Positions 11,591-22,657 of a DNA stretch of 64,000 nucleotides are shown piece after piece. How positions within the stretch are numbered: the stretch's first letter is position 1; the number at the start of each line of letters is the position of its first letter. The DNA is from Orobanche coerulescens (lineage: Eukaryota > Streptophyta > Magnoliopsida > Lamiales > Orobanchaceae), in the NCBI GenBank assembly GCA_033398695.1, contig CM065817.1, positions 30,886,231-30,950,230 of the forward strand. Direction: 5' to 3'. Below the pieces are notes generated by a model. That model was given only the letters and a program-made list of their open reading frames with translations. It searched no databases and was not told the origin of the DNA. The translations under genes were made by a program, and so were the position numbers.

Positions 11591-12330
11591 TATGACAGTG
11601 ATTGTTTGGATAACGTTTTATAACATGGGTCACGGACTCATTATGATATCTTAACTAATGTGTTTGAAATAAGAACCGGGCTGAGGCCCTAACGTTTTCG
11701 AAAAGGTTTTGTAAATCGGGACTTGAGGTCCAAGAGAATTTTCTACTTTAAAAATCCCCGAGCTAACAAGTTCCTTTTCAAATATTGCTTACTTGAGTTT
11801 GAAATTCTAAAACTTCTCTGGAACATTTTGATAGTTAATTTCCGTGGTAAATTCGTGGCTGCTATTTACTTGTTGCATTTCATATCGTATTATACTTCCA
11901 CTAGTAAAATAGTGGAGTTATACTAACCCCCAAGTAATCGGGGGGTGGATGTCTGTTTTGCGTCCAGGTACATGCAGGTTCATGGGTGCAGTCACAGAGT
12001 TGGCACAGGAGGATGACGAGCTGCGATACTAATCAAGAGATGAGAGTTGGTAGAGTTTGGTTGTATTGTCATAGTTGATTTCAGTCTTCCGCTGTATTGT
12101 GTTTCGACCCCTGTGTGGGCAATGTTGTATAAGTCACTTTTGTTGATTGAGTTGTGTGACCTCATCGGTCTGTGTATTCACGTGTAAGTGACCTCAACAG
12201 TCTGTATTATTTTATTGTTTGACCCTGGCCGTGCAAGCATTTGGTCATTTTGTAAGGTATAGCCTGGTAGATCCTCGTGAAAAGGGGTCTACGGCGTGTA
12301 ATATTCCCATATGGTTTTGGGGGTGTTACA

Positions 12331-12335
12331 AGTAG
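12331..12335. repeat. Target-site duplication of B, right copy
   Basis: AGTAG follows B's terminal TTACA, and A's gag resumes in frame after it. Confidence 0.92.
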
Positions 12336-13521
12336 TCACTGACAGTGATTTATCTGATGATGATTTCGAAGATAAAGCCTATATGTGCTTTATGGCCAAG
12401 GACATTCCGGAAGATAAAGATAGTGATGATGAGGTAAGCTCAACTTCAGCTATTCCCTCCAATGCATCTCATACTTTTGCAAGCATGATGAATGAGTTTA
12501 AGACCATTCAAATGGCCCACGAGACATTGAAAAATGGAAACATACAGCTCCAACTTTCTAAATTAGAGCTGAAAGAAGAAAACGACTTGCTGAAAGTAAA
12601 TTACGAAAATATGTCTGTTGATTGTAAAAATAGCAAAGTCGAGTATGAAAAACTCATGGAGAGCAATCATCAACTTGCTCATGAACTAAGTGAGACTAAA
12701 TCTCATAGTCAAAGCAATATAAATGATTTTGTTCTGCTTCAAGCCAAAGTAAAAACTCTCGAAAAACGATAAGGAGAACTTGAGACCATTCTGAAATCTT
12801 TCGAGAAATCATCCAAAAGAATGGAAGAAATTCTAAGCACCGGGCAACATGCTCATGATAAAAGTGGCTTAGGATACAGCTCATTTTCCAATAAAGGGAA
12901 AACTAGTACTGTGTTCGTCAGGGGTGTGGAACCCATTCCTGTATCGGAAGAAGTTCCGAGTCCGGTGAAGGAACCCGTTGCACCGCGAACAGCAAAAGCC
13001 GCCATTCCGCCACCATAGTCATATTCCAGACAGCGGAATCACCAGCCATTCAGACCTATAAGGCGTATCCAACAGCATGCTCCTCGAGCATATCAACAGC
13101 GCCAACAGCCGTTCAGAAGGAAGGTTGTATCCAAATACCAAAGGCCCGCACGGTAGTACTTTCAGTACAGCACGCCTAGGTATTGGATACAGGAGCCTCA
13201 TCATTCATCGCGACAACAAATTTCCGCACAGTATCAACAACAGCGTTGGAAATCCAACTGGAGACCCAGAAGGCAAGCTGTTAGGCCGAAGAAAATGGCT
13301 CCACCTCCAAGACGGCATTCGTACTGGACTAATAATAACCCTGAATTTTACATGCATAATAATTATCATGGTTATAGCAACTACGTATATGCCCCACGTA
13401 AAAATCGCAATTACGGACCTAAACCATCTACAGTAAACCTATTGCTGTCAGGAAAATTTGGGTACCTAAAGGCACTAACATCCATGGACCCAACAATCAA
13501 AGGGGACCTAAATGTACCTAA
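12336..13521 (+). pseudogene. gag: Element A gag, C-terminal part (acidic region, coiled coil, basic linker)
   Basis: This continues gag in frame from before B. An Asp/Glu-rich stretch (SDDDFEDKAY) is followed by about 100 residues of heptad-like coiled coil rich in Leu, Lys, Glu and Asn. Next come a Pro-rich segment and an Arg/Gln-rich linker. A long coiled coil in the Gag tail is a Sirevirus trait. In-frame stops lie at 12770 (TAA) and 13016 (TAG), and another stop and a frameshift affect the linker (about 13140-13440). The TAA at 12770 and the TAA at 13519 that ends the linker are both also present in element F. Confidence 0.85.
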
Positions 13522-13745
13522 TTTGTCTGCTACAGGACATTCTGGAGAAGGACATCTGGTACTTCGACAGCGGATGTTCCCGGCACATGACAGGAGATAA
13601 AAGCAAGTTATCAGATTTCGTAGAAGGTCGCGGTCCAAAAGTGCGCTTCAGTGATAAATCTAAAGGAAGAACAAGAGGGAAAGGAACCCTAGGGAAAATT
13701 CAAAGTCACCGATGTAGCTTATGTTGAAGGCTTACAGTACAATCT
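13522..13745 (+). pseudogene. pol: Element A protease (retropepsin-like aspartic protease)
   Basis: The protease processes the Gag-Pol polyprotein. The catalytic motif is intact, WYFDSGCSRHMTG, with the DSG triad Asp-Ser-Gly, followed by a basic stretch rich in Gly, Lys and Arg. The frame differs from that of the preceding gag linker because A lacks one base relative to F just after the 13519 stop. A further small deletion near 13690 shifts the frame again before the segment VAYVEGLQYNLLSI-like region. Confidence 0.8.
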
Positions 13746-15272
13746 ACTTAGTATTACCAGTTCTGTGATAAACAGTTCTCGGTGAAATTCTATATAGATC
13801 ACTGTAGAGTCAAGAACATCCTAACCAAAGAAGTTGTGCTCACAGGAAGCAAATCAGGTAATATGTATATTGCTGACTGGATGCCTACAAGCTCCACAAT
13901 TCCTTGTTTTGTTGCCAAAGGCACTGCAGATCTAAGCTGGCTATGGCACAAAAGGATGTCACACATCAACTTCAAGACTATCAACAAACTCTCCAGATAG
14001 GGAATGGTTAGAGGATTGCCAAATGTTTCATTCGAGAAAGACAGTGTTTGTGGACCCTGTCAGAAAGGCAAGCAAATCAAGACCACCCTGAAAAGCAAAT
14101 CCTACCTTTCAACCCACAGAGTGTTGGAAATGCTACATATGGATCTCTATGGTCCTGTAGACCCGGTAAGTTTGGGAGGTAAGAAATACTAACTCGTTAT
14201 AATTGATGATTATTCCAGTTATGCTTGGACAATTTTCCTAAGCAAGAAGAAGGAAACAACATCAAAGATCCCCGAGCACCTGAGAAAGCTTCAAAATGAA
14301 AAAGGGTCGAGTATCGTGTCCATTCGTTCCGACAGAGGTACAGAATTCACTAATCGCTTTATAGAGCAATACTGTTCGAAAAATGGGATACAACACGAAT
14401 ACTCATCTGCCCGTACACCTCAACAAAATGGTGTTGCCGAGCGAAAGAACAGGACGCTGAAGGAAGCAACAAGGACAATGATTGCCGCAAGCAAGTTGCC
14501 ACAACGTTTCTGGGGCGAAGCCACCAATACAGCGTGCTACACACAAAACCGCTGTATCGTCAACATGCATCACAACAAAACAGCATACGAGGTATGGAAC
14601 AACAAAACTCCGTTAGTTTCGTACTTTCACATATTTGGATGCAGATGTTACGTTTTGAACAACGGTAAGGATCAACTTAGAACCTTCGATGAGAAGTCGG
14701 ATGAAGGGGTATTTGTAGGATATTCCTCTGTTAGCAAAGCTTACAGGATCTTCAACAAAAGGAAGCTAACAATTGAGGAATCAGTTCATGTAGTGTTCGA
14801 TGAACCTCACCATGATCCTACAGGAGTAGAAGACCTTTCTCATAACATCCAACAACTTTCCATCATAGATCCACCAACTCCTATCAAACCTGTCGTTGAC
14901 CTAGAAATCAACCCCGCAGCTGTAAGAACCGACGTAGATGAAGCCGATGCTGTACAAGCTGAAGCCGAAACTACAGCAACTCAAGATACAGTACGGGGCC
15001 CCGAATTAGAACCCGACCGAAGATGGTTGAGAGATCACCCGCAAGAGATGATCATTGGAAACATTGATGCTAGTGTTTCTACCCGTAGGAGAATACAGAA
15101 TATACAAGGAAATGTACTATGTGCGCAAGAAGAACCCGATAATGAGATATCACCATTTCTTGAATGGAAATCTCAATCCGAGCTTAGAAGACTTAATATG
15201 TGTACCATTGCTATATTCTTAGCCCAATTCGAACCTGTTTCTACCAAAGAAGCTCTCAACAATTCTCATTAG
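13746..15272 (+). pseudogene. pol: Element A integrase (GAG-pre-integrase, zinc domain, DDE core)
   Basis: Integrase inserts the cDNA into the nuclear genome. The HHCC zinc domain is visible as WHKRMSHINF and CGPCQKGK. The catalytic core has Asp in HMDLYGP, Asp in SDRGTEF and Glu in QQNGVAERKNR. Its C-terminal extension becomes acidic and variable before reverse transcriptase. The frame is continuous from 13782, but TAG at 13998, TAA at 14190 and TAG at 15270 interrupt it. F has Gln, Tyr and Trp codons at these places. All three catalytic residues are present. Confidence 0.9.
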
Positions 15273-15485
15273 ATCACATCTATGGAAGAAGAGCTTAACA
15301 GTTTTGAAAGAAACAACGTATGGTATCTTGTACCCAGACTTACGCATCAATCAGTAATTGGAACCAAATGGGTATTTAGAAACAATAAGGATAGAAATGG
15401 ACTCATTATCAGGAATAAATCCCGACTAGTAGCCCAAGGATACAGATAGGAAGAAGGCATAGACTACGATGAGACATTTGCACCT
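15273..15485 (+). pseudogene. pol: Element A reverse transcriptase, N-terminal fragment
   Basis: This is the start of the Copia reverse transcriptase, recognised by VWYLVPR, IGTKWVFRNK-like sequence and LVAQGYR. A TAG at 15447 replaces the Gln codon seen in F. The coding sequence is cut at the conserved TFAP motif by element C and resumes at 23793. Confidence 0.88.
15481..15485. repeat. Target-site duplication of C, left copy
   Basis: CACCT precedes C. The right copy reads CCCCT, one mismatch. Confidence 0.8.
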
Positions 15486-16622
15486 TGTTGTGTCAAGATT
15501 TATTCATCCCGACAGGCGATCGACTGTAAGGCCGAGCGACCAAGTCAACACCAGTCAAACTATGGCTAGCTCGCCTAATCGAAGAAACCAGACCACCATC
15601 AGGTACCTAGCGATCGACTCCCAAGACGATCACCCTTTGGCATCTGGCGATCGACTCTAGTGTCCGGCTAAGGACGGTCGACCTACGCCCCGAGCAGAGA
15701 TGATCGCCCGTCAAAGTCATCGAAGACTGGATCTCAGAACAGCACCCACGTGCAAATCCACAAAAGGCGCTGACAGACAAGATCTTTGCTGACAGACAAG
15801 ACCTTTGACCACATCCTGTCACCTACCTCACCTACCGGCAGGCGCGCCGAAAGTTGTCAGTGGGACCGCCCGTGACAGCAACTCAGGACGCGTGCAGGTT
15901 CCCCATTGGACCGTACAGCTGGCAGCCAGCAGCAGCCGCGGACTTTAAGGGAACAAGCCCATGTGCTAAAAGACGATCGCCCGATTATTATAATATAGTA
16001 AAGGCGATCGCCAGGCATATCAAAAGTCCTATAAATAGAGAACCTCCTCCTACTAGAAAAAGGCTCCGAATGGGTTCAGAACTCATTCACTTATATTCCG
16101 AATTCATTCACGGAAATACAGAAAACACACATATCATCAAGCTTCCGGCTTTCTCACCGGAATCTACCTCAGGACTTCTCTCTTAGCATCTCTCATCCAG
16201 AAGACGATCGACAGAGGCAAGAAGTCTCCACAAGATAGATTCCAAGAGATCCATAAGCCCAGGAGCTCAAGCATCCAGCTAATACTCGCCGTGAGAGACT
16301 GTCGATCTCTCACCGCCGCGACTGTTCATCTCCTTTGTTACAAGAACTCACAGAGCGTCAAATCTGGTTCTTCCCGCAATCTACACGCTCACTAGCTAAG
16401 ATAACAAGAATCTTTACACTCATTGTAATTGTATTCTTACATTAGTACTTGTATCCCCGAATATTAGTATTAATAATATCTCGCGAGAGCATTCAAGCCC
16501 GGGACTAACAACCCCGTCAAATCTTGTGTTATTTATCTTTCTCACGGAAGTGCTCTTGCATTTGTTTGCTATCCATCCATTCCAGCAATATCTATCTCCG
16601 GATAATATTTTGGGTAGCTACA
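15486..16622 (+). mobile_element. Element C 5' LTR
   Basis: It starts TGTTGTGTCAAG and ends GGGTAGCTACA. It is rich in GCGATCG words. It differs from the 3' LTR mostly in one segment at about 15880-15945. Confidence 0.92.
16030..16038 (+). promoter_or_regulatory. TATA box of element C 5' LTR
   Basis: TATAAATAG is conserved in both C LTRs (also 23196-23204) and in the LTRs of D and E. It is followed by AGAACCTCC. Confidence 0.7.
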
Positions 16623-16640
16623 ATTGGCGCTAGAAGAAGG
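16623..16640 (+). other. Primer-binding site of element C (tRNA not identified)
   Basis: ATTGGCGCTAGAAGAAGG abuts the LTR end. D and E carry nearly the same sequence at the same place, which supports its role. Confidence 0.65.
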
Positions 16641-16750
16641 GGGATCTAACCCTCAAATTTTTATTCCTACCGTCCCGAAGAACACTCACTGTTCTCGGGG
16701 CATATACTTGAAGTGACACTCAATGCGCTTCAAAGGAAACCTTCAGAATC

Positions 16751-18289
16751 ATGACATCCGCCGGTACATCGAAGAAAGCCGCTCTCCGAACCGCCGGACA
16801 CCATATCCCGGCTCAATCCGAACCCCAGCTGACGACAGGGGGAAGCCACGGCAACGCGAGACTCTCAATCCCGCACCCGAGAGATGGCCCCAACCTCTCA
16901 CTCGATCAGTTCCAAACCGAGGAACAGATCGAGGAGGCTATGGCCATCCTAGAGGAGTGACGGAGAGCATGCGCATCGCCCGCGATAACTCCCTCGATCG
17001 TCCGCCGCATGGGAAAACGGAAATTCAATGGGCTACTGAGCGAGCGATCGTCAGAAAGCCCCAATTCGCGAGAACAGGCTCTCGCACGACCGGACAGATC
17101 CATATTCAATCGCTTGGGGCGCGACCCATCCTGGCGACTGGGGCATTCTGTTTCCAACCACGAAAAGACAGAATCCGAATCCGTCACTAGGAGTTCGGCC
17201 TACCTACCTCGCAGCCGAACGCAGGTCAGCCGTCTCACTCCCACCCCGATCGCCAGGGGATCAGTACTCAATCGCCTCGGCTCCCGCTCCGAGCGCCGAG
17301 CCGCAAGCAGCCAGGCCACGACGATGGCCGCTATACAACGCCAGCTCGACGAGATGAAAGCACTCTTGGACACTGGGGCAAGCGCCAGCAAAAAGATCAC
17401 CGGGCCGACCGAGCCACTCGCGGTCCACATCGAGCTTGCCCCCATACAACCAACGATCGCTCCTCCCAAAACACCTCTGTATGAGGGGAGATCGGACCCC
17501 GAAACCCACCTGAGTAAATTCCGAATCTACATGACTGGGTGTGGGGCATCTTATGCAACCAAGTGCCGGATCTTCCCGTTAACATTGGGCGAGCTGGCCC
17601 ATAGGTGGTACGCCTCACTACCACCACGATCAATCACCTCCTTTAAGAAACTGGCGAATGACTTCACGTCATACTTCGCCAACAAGGTCGCCAGACCAGA
17701 AGGCCCCCACCGCGTGATGAAAATCAGGCAGGGGAAAGACGAAACCGATGCAGATTACATCGACCGAGTAGACGAAATCATCCTCACCGGCGAACCCGTC
17801 AGTGACGAGCTCGCTCTCTTTTCGGTCATGGGGGGATTCTACGGTCATTCTCCCATGTTTAGACATCTCACCAAGGAGATTCCCCCAACTTACGCGATCT
17901 TCCGCGCTAAAGCTGCCAACTTTCTGGCCAGGCAAAGGCTACTCACCCTCCACCTAGGCGAGGAAATGCCACCTCCTGTCCAGAAGATAGCGATAGCCAA
18001 AGTAAAGAAGGCGATCGCCAAGCCACCCGGAGATCTCAAGGCTTTCGAGGACATGGAAGCCCATCTCCTCCATACGTTCAACCGAACTCCGGCACATATT
18101 TTCTATGCCATCAAGGGGCACGAAAAGCTCAAAAAGCCAAAGGCGATAAGGGACCACGGTCACCTGGACAACAATCAATATTGTGCCTACCATAAGAGTC
18201 CCGGCCACAGCACCAACCAATGCCGCGATCTCCTCAAACATCTCTGGAGATTGTTCGAGGAGGGCAAGTTGAACAGCTTATTGACTTAG
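16751..18289 (+). pseudogene. gag: Element C gag
   Basis: Gag builds the particle. The start MTSAGTSKK matches the homologous start in E. A TGA at 16958 interrupts the frame after residue 69; the rest is a clean 426-residue frame from 17009. The Gag core spans about residues 160-300 of that frame, with motifs FRIYMTGCG, LAHRWYASLPP and IDRVDEIILTGEPVSDEL. At the C-terminus CAYHKSPGHSTNQC is a zinc-knuckle-like motif in which the second Cys is His, as in many Tat/Athila Gags. It ends FEEGKLNSLLT. No protease domain follows, which is unusual because Gypsy gag is normally continuous with pol. Confidence 0.88.
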
Positions 18290-19511
18290 CCGAAGCCCCT
18301 ACAATCTCTACACACGATCGTCCGAGTCGAACACCAAATAGGTTGGGAAGCTCATACGAGCCGACCCCTAGATCAACCTCGGCGACCGTCTCTACATGCT
18401 TCAATCAAGAGAAGGGGACCTCGGAAGTCTCCCCGATCTCCCTCCTTATTTAAGAAACTGGAGGACTCGCTCACCATCTACAGTTCACCATCTAGCATGA
18501 TGGACTAAGGCACGAGATCGCCTCCCCCGCACAACGTACACCGTCGAAGGTCGGCATCTACATGACGATCCAAGGTGGAAGAGTGCAGCCATGATCCTGG
18601 TGGTCGATGGAACCGACTGCTTAGGCCATGCAAGGTCCCTTTGGGACAAGATCGCCCGCACTTCGTTTAAATACGAGGCCGGCGTAGTCTGAGGGCCCTC
18701 CAAAATTAATCAGTGGACACGATCGCTCGCCCTCAAAGGTTTATCATCTAACATGGTGAACCCGGACAATGCGACGTGCCACAACCCCCGTCTCAACGTA
18801 CACCGTCGAGGTTCGCCATCTTCATGGTGGGCCGAGGTGGAAGCAGAGCTAAACAAGCCGCGGGCGTGGAGTTGAATCATCCGACGCTGCCCCGCGCAAG
18901 GACTCCTCTAGACCGAGACCGCACGCCCTTCGTTTAAATACGAGGCGAGGCGCAGCCTAACAGAGGACCCTCATAATAAAGTGAGTCACGAGACACTCAA
19001 TGTCTTCGCGCATCAAGACATGATCAGGGAGTCGGTCCATCGAACTCCGCGATCGTGCACGGTTCCTCAAGATGGACGACCGTCCTCGAGGATTAGACAA
19101 AGTTGAAGACCGCTCACTCAACGAATTATTTTCATCCTCTTACTTCCACTAAGTGAATAAAAACAAGGGGGAAGAGTGCGGACTACCTATACGACGATCG
19201 TCCCTATTCAACCACATACGGAGGTCGTCAATTTTCAGATGTTGTGCAGTGATCGAATTTGTTGTAAAAGTTATCTTTACGAGTTTATCAATTCATTTGA
19301 AACTACCCTCGCAACGATCTCTCCTCACACATTTGTACAAGGTCAAACAAAGACTCAAAAATAACAATCATTCAAGTGATAATTCAGAAATTCAAACATC
19401 CATTTCATTGCTTGAAAAGATCAGAGTACATGGTCGCCCGAAGGCCTAAATGCTACAAAAGAAAGCTACGAATTACAAGGAAATAAGCTAAAACATCAAA
19501 AATGAAGTGCC
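18290..19511 (+). repeat. Spacer between gag and antisense gene, with about 267-bp tandem repeats
   Basis: No coding region is evident on either strand. The word TTTAAATACGAGG occurs at 18666 and 18933, 267 bases apart, within diverged direct repeats that also share CACCATCTA and ACCGTCGA blocks. D has three such units and E two. The 3' end of the antisense gene faces this spacer. Confidence 0.7.
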
Positions 19512-22141
19512 TCAGGCCCCTGTCTGGACATCGCCATCAACATCCCGTGCGGTCCCCTCATCTTCCGGAGCGTCGGGATGAGCAAGATTGGCCGGAGTCG
19601 GATACCAGCTCAAATCCACGCCGATGTCCTCAAGATCCAAGATCGGCAAAGAGAAAGCTGAATGGAGAGGATGCTCCAACGCATATGCCTTGAAGTTCTC
19701 AGCAAGAGGCCCGACCTCCAAACCTCCTTTATTAGATGCTCGGATCGAGTCGGCGAACGCCATATAATAGGCGAACTCGCTAACAAACTCCAAGCTTTGA
19801 AAGGGGTCAGCCTTGGTCGCCTCTACCTCTCTTTTCAGCTCCTCCATCGCCTGTTGCGACCCCTGGAGCTCGGCCTCCCTCGCAGCAACCTTCTCCTTTG
19901 ACTCCGCCAGCTCGCTAGTCAACCGAGCGATCGTCACCTTCTGGCGATCGGCCTCCTCCTCAGCAACCTTCTGCGCCCGGACAACATTCAGCATCTGGTC
20001 CCGAAATCGGTCAACCGCCAAACGAGACAACTCGGTTTCCTTCTTCGCCAGCTCAAGCTCGTGGCTCGCCCGCTTGGCTGCCTCCAAAGAGTCCTTCTCC
20101 ATCGCCACGATCTTATCGGCAAACTCGGCGTTCTCTTTCCGAGCCGCCTCGAGATCCGCCTGCAGGCGAATAGTGGAAGATCGCCCCTCAAACTCCTGAG
20201 CAGCCTAGACAGCCATGGTCGCCGTCTGGAGAGAAAGGGTGAGAACAGCCTGCATCGAACTCCCCGATCGCTGACGAGCGAGCGCATCCAGATCGCTCGT
20301 CCAGGCCTTCGGCAGAGCAGAAGCGGCCTTGCTGACGTATTGAGGGATGTCGCAGGACTGGCGAGGAGATCGGCTGGCTAAGAAATCCAGCACCATCGGT
20401 GGGCAGGATGGATCTGTGCGACGGATCCTACATCAATACAACAAAGTTAACACAACTCCTACGCAATTGCAAATATCAACCCAAAAATGCAATCTACCTC
20501 TCAGCCCTCTCGGGGTCGCGACCGAAATACGGCTTCCCTCGAGGAGTCTCAGCATCAGCGATCGCCATCTCCCGCATAAAAGCCGCAGAGGGCGGCTCAT
20601 TCTCCGGAGCGAGAACGGTGATCGGAGGCGCGGCGATCGGCACCTCATTGGCGGGGGCAGGAACTGGAGTTTCTTCCGGCCTCGGCCTTTTGCGATTCGT
20701 TCGAAGTCCCTCCTCCGGAACTCCCTCCTCAGCCACGATCGGCTCCACGCGAGTTTCCGCCTCTGGAACAATTGGCAACGCAACAATTGGGGCCCGAGAC
20801 GACTTCTTGTGGCGGAGACGGCCTAGAACTCCAGGATTCGACATGGCGATCTCCGGCGGGGGCTCCAAAAAGCGAGGAAAGCGAATCTCTACAGTTAAGA
20901 CAATCGATCAACAGTTAGATACTTTCCTCAAGTAAGGCGATCGCCTAGAAAGTGAAGGTCACAGAAACTCATACCTGGTACCGAGAGATGTCTCGGGAAG
21001 CGGAATAGCCGAGCCGACAACCAACGACTCTCCTTATTGATCCGGTTAGCATCAAGGTCGTCGTCCGACAAGCTCCGAATCCGCTTCCAGACAACCAGAA
21101 AATCAAAGGGCAGCTCCTCGACCGCCGGAATGTGAAAACCTGCAAAACCGAAATCAAATTAGATCAGTCCAAAACGCATCTGAACGAAGGGAGAGTCTAA
21201 ACCCTTACCGGGATTCCTCTCCCGAAACTCAGTAGGGATCTCCAGCTCGCCCGAAGGATTGTCGCTCATGGAAGCCCTCCACTTGCCGGCGACCCAGAAC
21301 CACTTCATCGGATCGCCCCGCGCCTTATTTGGGACACCATGGATTACCCGACCAGATCGGCCCTGAATATGGTAACCGCCGACCGACCCTTTCTGAGCCG
21401 TCAGCTTGAACAAATGGTTCATCTCCAACGGCGATGGGAGGCGGTACAGGCGGTGACCGCCGAAAAGAGTGAGAGTGCAGATAATTTGGAGCCGTGTGTT
21501 CAAGGTCACCGAAGTGGCGCCACGTTCCAAGCGGCCAGCAGGTGGGAGACAGCAAAAGATAGAGGGAAGTGCAGCCCGGCCTCCATAATCGCCTCATTCA
21601 CGGCAACCATACCCATCGGAGGCTGATCGGCTCGCTCATTCTCCGCCGGCGCGAACATGTCCACATCTGAAGGAACATGGAACCTCGTCCTCCAGACGGC
21701 CAGATATTTCCTGGTCCTCGAACTCCGGATTTGGCCAAGCGACCACAAAGATCGCTGCGCAATCCGGTACTGCGACCGTTTGGGAAGCTGATAAGGGTAG
21801 GCGACCGAGTATCCCCGGAAATCGAATCTCGGAGTCGGACCGGCCAACTTCTCCATATTCTCAGCAAAAGCCTTATAGGCCCGGCCGAAAGCGCTATGCT
21901 GCTCCCAGTAGGCCCTAATCGCGAGATCTCTCTCTATCTGCGATCGTCTATCTTCAGCAGCCGCCTCCTTAGCGATGTCGGCTTCATTAAATAAAGCCTC
22001 GAATTCAGCAGGGTCGATTCCGGCCCGAATAGCCTCAGCGGCCGTCTCCAGGTGGAAGTCGGAAGAAGGTCCTCCCCGGACAGTCGATGTCCCAGTGGCG
22101 GAACTGGTACCCACTCCATGTGATGATGACGTTCCGGCCAT
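19512..22141 (-). pseudogene. Element C antisense gene (aORF), four exons, Transposase_28-like with coiled coil
   Basis: The proposed exons on the minus strand are 22141-21209, 21139-20975, 20888-20498 and 20427-19512. All three introns are GT-AG (69, 86 and 70 bp) and codon phases match across each junction. Exon 1 encodes a block resembling the 'putative gypsy type transposon' domain (PF04195), with HVPSDVDMFAPAE, AVNEAIMEAGL and IICTLTLFGGHRLYRLPSP. Exon 3 is Pro/Glu-rich and basic (RKRPRPEE). Exon 4 begins FLASRSPR and has a long Ala/Glu/Lys coiled coil, then LEVGPLAENFKAYALEHPL. The start MAGTSSSHG lies 154 bp from a TATA box. Breaks are a frameshift near 21510 and a TAG at 20207. Function is unknown; the match to PF04195 is by eye. 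Confidence 0.78.
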
Positions 22142-22286
22142 TCTCAAAGAAAGAAAGGAGAAAAGGATTTTTCTTACCCGAAGGTGAAATCGAACGACGA
22201 TCGGCACTAAGATCTTCAGAAAAATCTTCAGCAAGTCCTTCTTTCTCCAGTAAGTGCGCGTGAGAACTAAGACTGCAGCACTGCGC

Positions 22287-22295
22287 CCTTTTATA
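22287..22295 (-). promoter_or_regulatory. TATA box of the antisense gene in C
   Basis: The minus strand reads TATAAAAGG, 154 bases before the ATG. The equivalent gene in E has the same word at the same distance, and D has TATAAAAAGG at 160. Confidence 0.75.
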
Positions 22296-22642
22296 GGAGA
22301 TGGCAGGGACTCGTGTGCAATAAGGGAAAATCTCAGGGGTCGGATCCCAAACGTCGCATTTATTGACTCCCTCGAGACCCGCGTACGCGTCTTTTCAAGG
22401 ACGCGTCAGCCGAGGAGTCATTAATGACCGTTGGTATCCTCCAATAGAAGCCCGACACGTGCGCGGAGACTTTTCCACGCCCATTGCCTTTTCCCGTGCA
22501 GTTTAGCGGCCAACCAGGTCGTCCAAACTCAGAATATATCAGCTCAAAGACGATCGCCAGTTCAGTTAAACGCAAAGTCGCTCGTCAAAAGTTTAGCGAT
22601 CGCCAAGAGAACCACCTCACCCCACGTTTCCAACGTATGAGC

Positions 22643-22657
22643 GAGCTGGGGGGCAAT
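22643..22657 (+). other. Polypurine tract of element C
   Basis: GAGCTGGGGGGCAAT abuts the 3' LTR. The same sequence occurs in D and, reversed, in E. Confidence 0.8.

Larger units (their letters stand above)
3610..12330 (+). mobile_element. Element B: Gypsy (chromovirus-like) derivative with giant LTRs and partial gag only
   Basis: B is 8721 bp with LTRs of 2653 and 2733 bp, an initiator-Met-type primer site, a polypurine tract and a perfect AGTAG duplication. The internal region is only 3.3 kb and encodes a partial Gag at 8370-9077. I find no protease, reverse transcriptase or integrase on either strand. Long LTRs and the Gag motif resemble Tekay-type chromoviruses. The structure matches the gag-only class known as TR-GAG, although this gag also has a stop. 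It inserted into A's gag, so it is younger than A. Confidence 0.88.
9598..12330 (+). mobile_element. Element B 3' LTR
   Basis: At 2733 bp it is 80 bp longer than the 5' LTR. Most of the excess is an extra 64-bp repeat unit at about 11467-11530. Several small indels also lie in the palindrome cluster. It ends GTGTTACA followed by AGTAG. Confidence 0.9.

Noticed and set aside
13519..13535. Intron at the gag/protease boundary of A and F
   Set aside because: A TACAG acceptor-like end is shared, but I found no convincing matching donor in both copies.
16723..17190. 155-codon frame overlapping C gag
   Set aside because: It is in a different frame from the Gag homologues in D and E and has no conserved motif.
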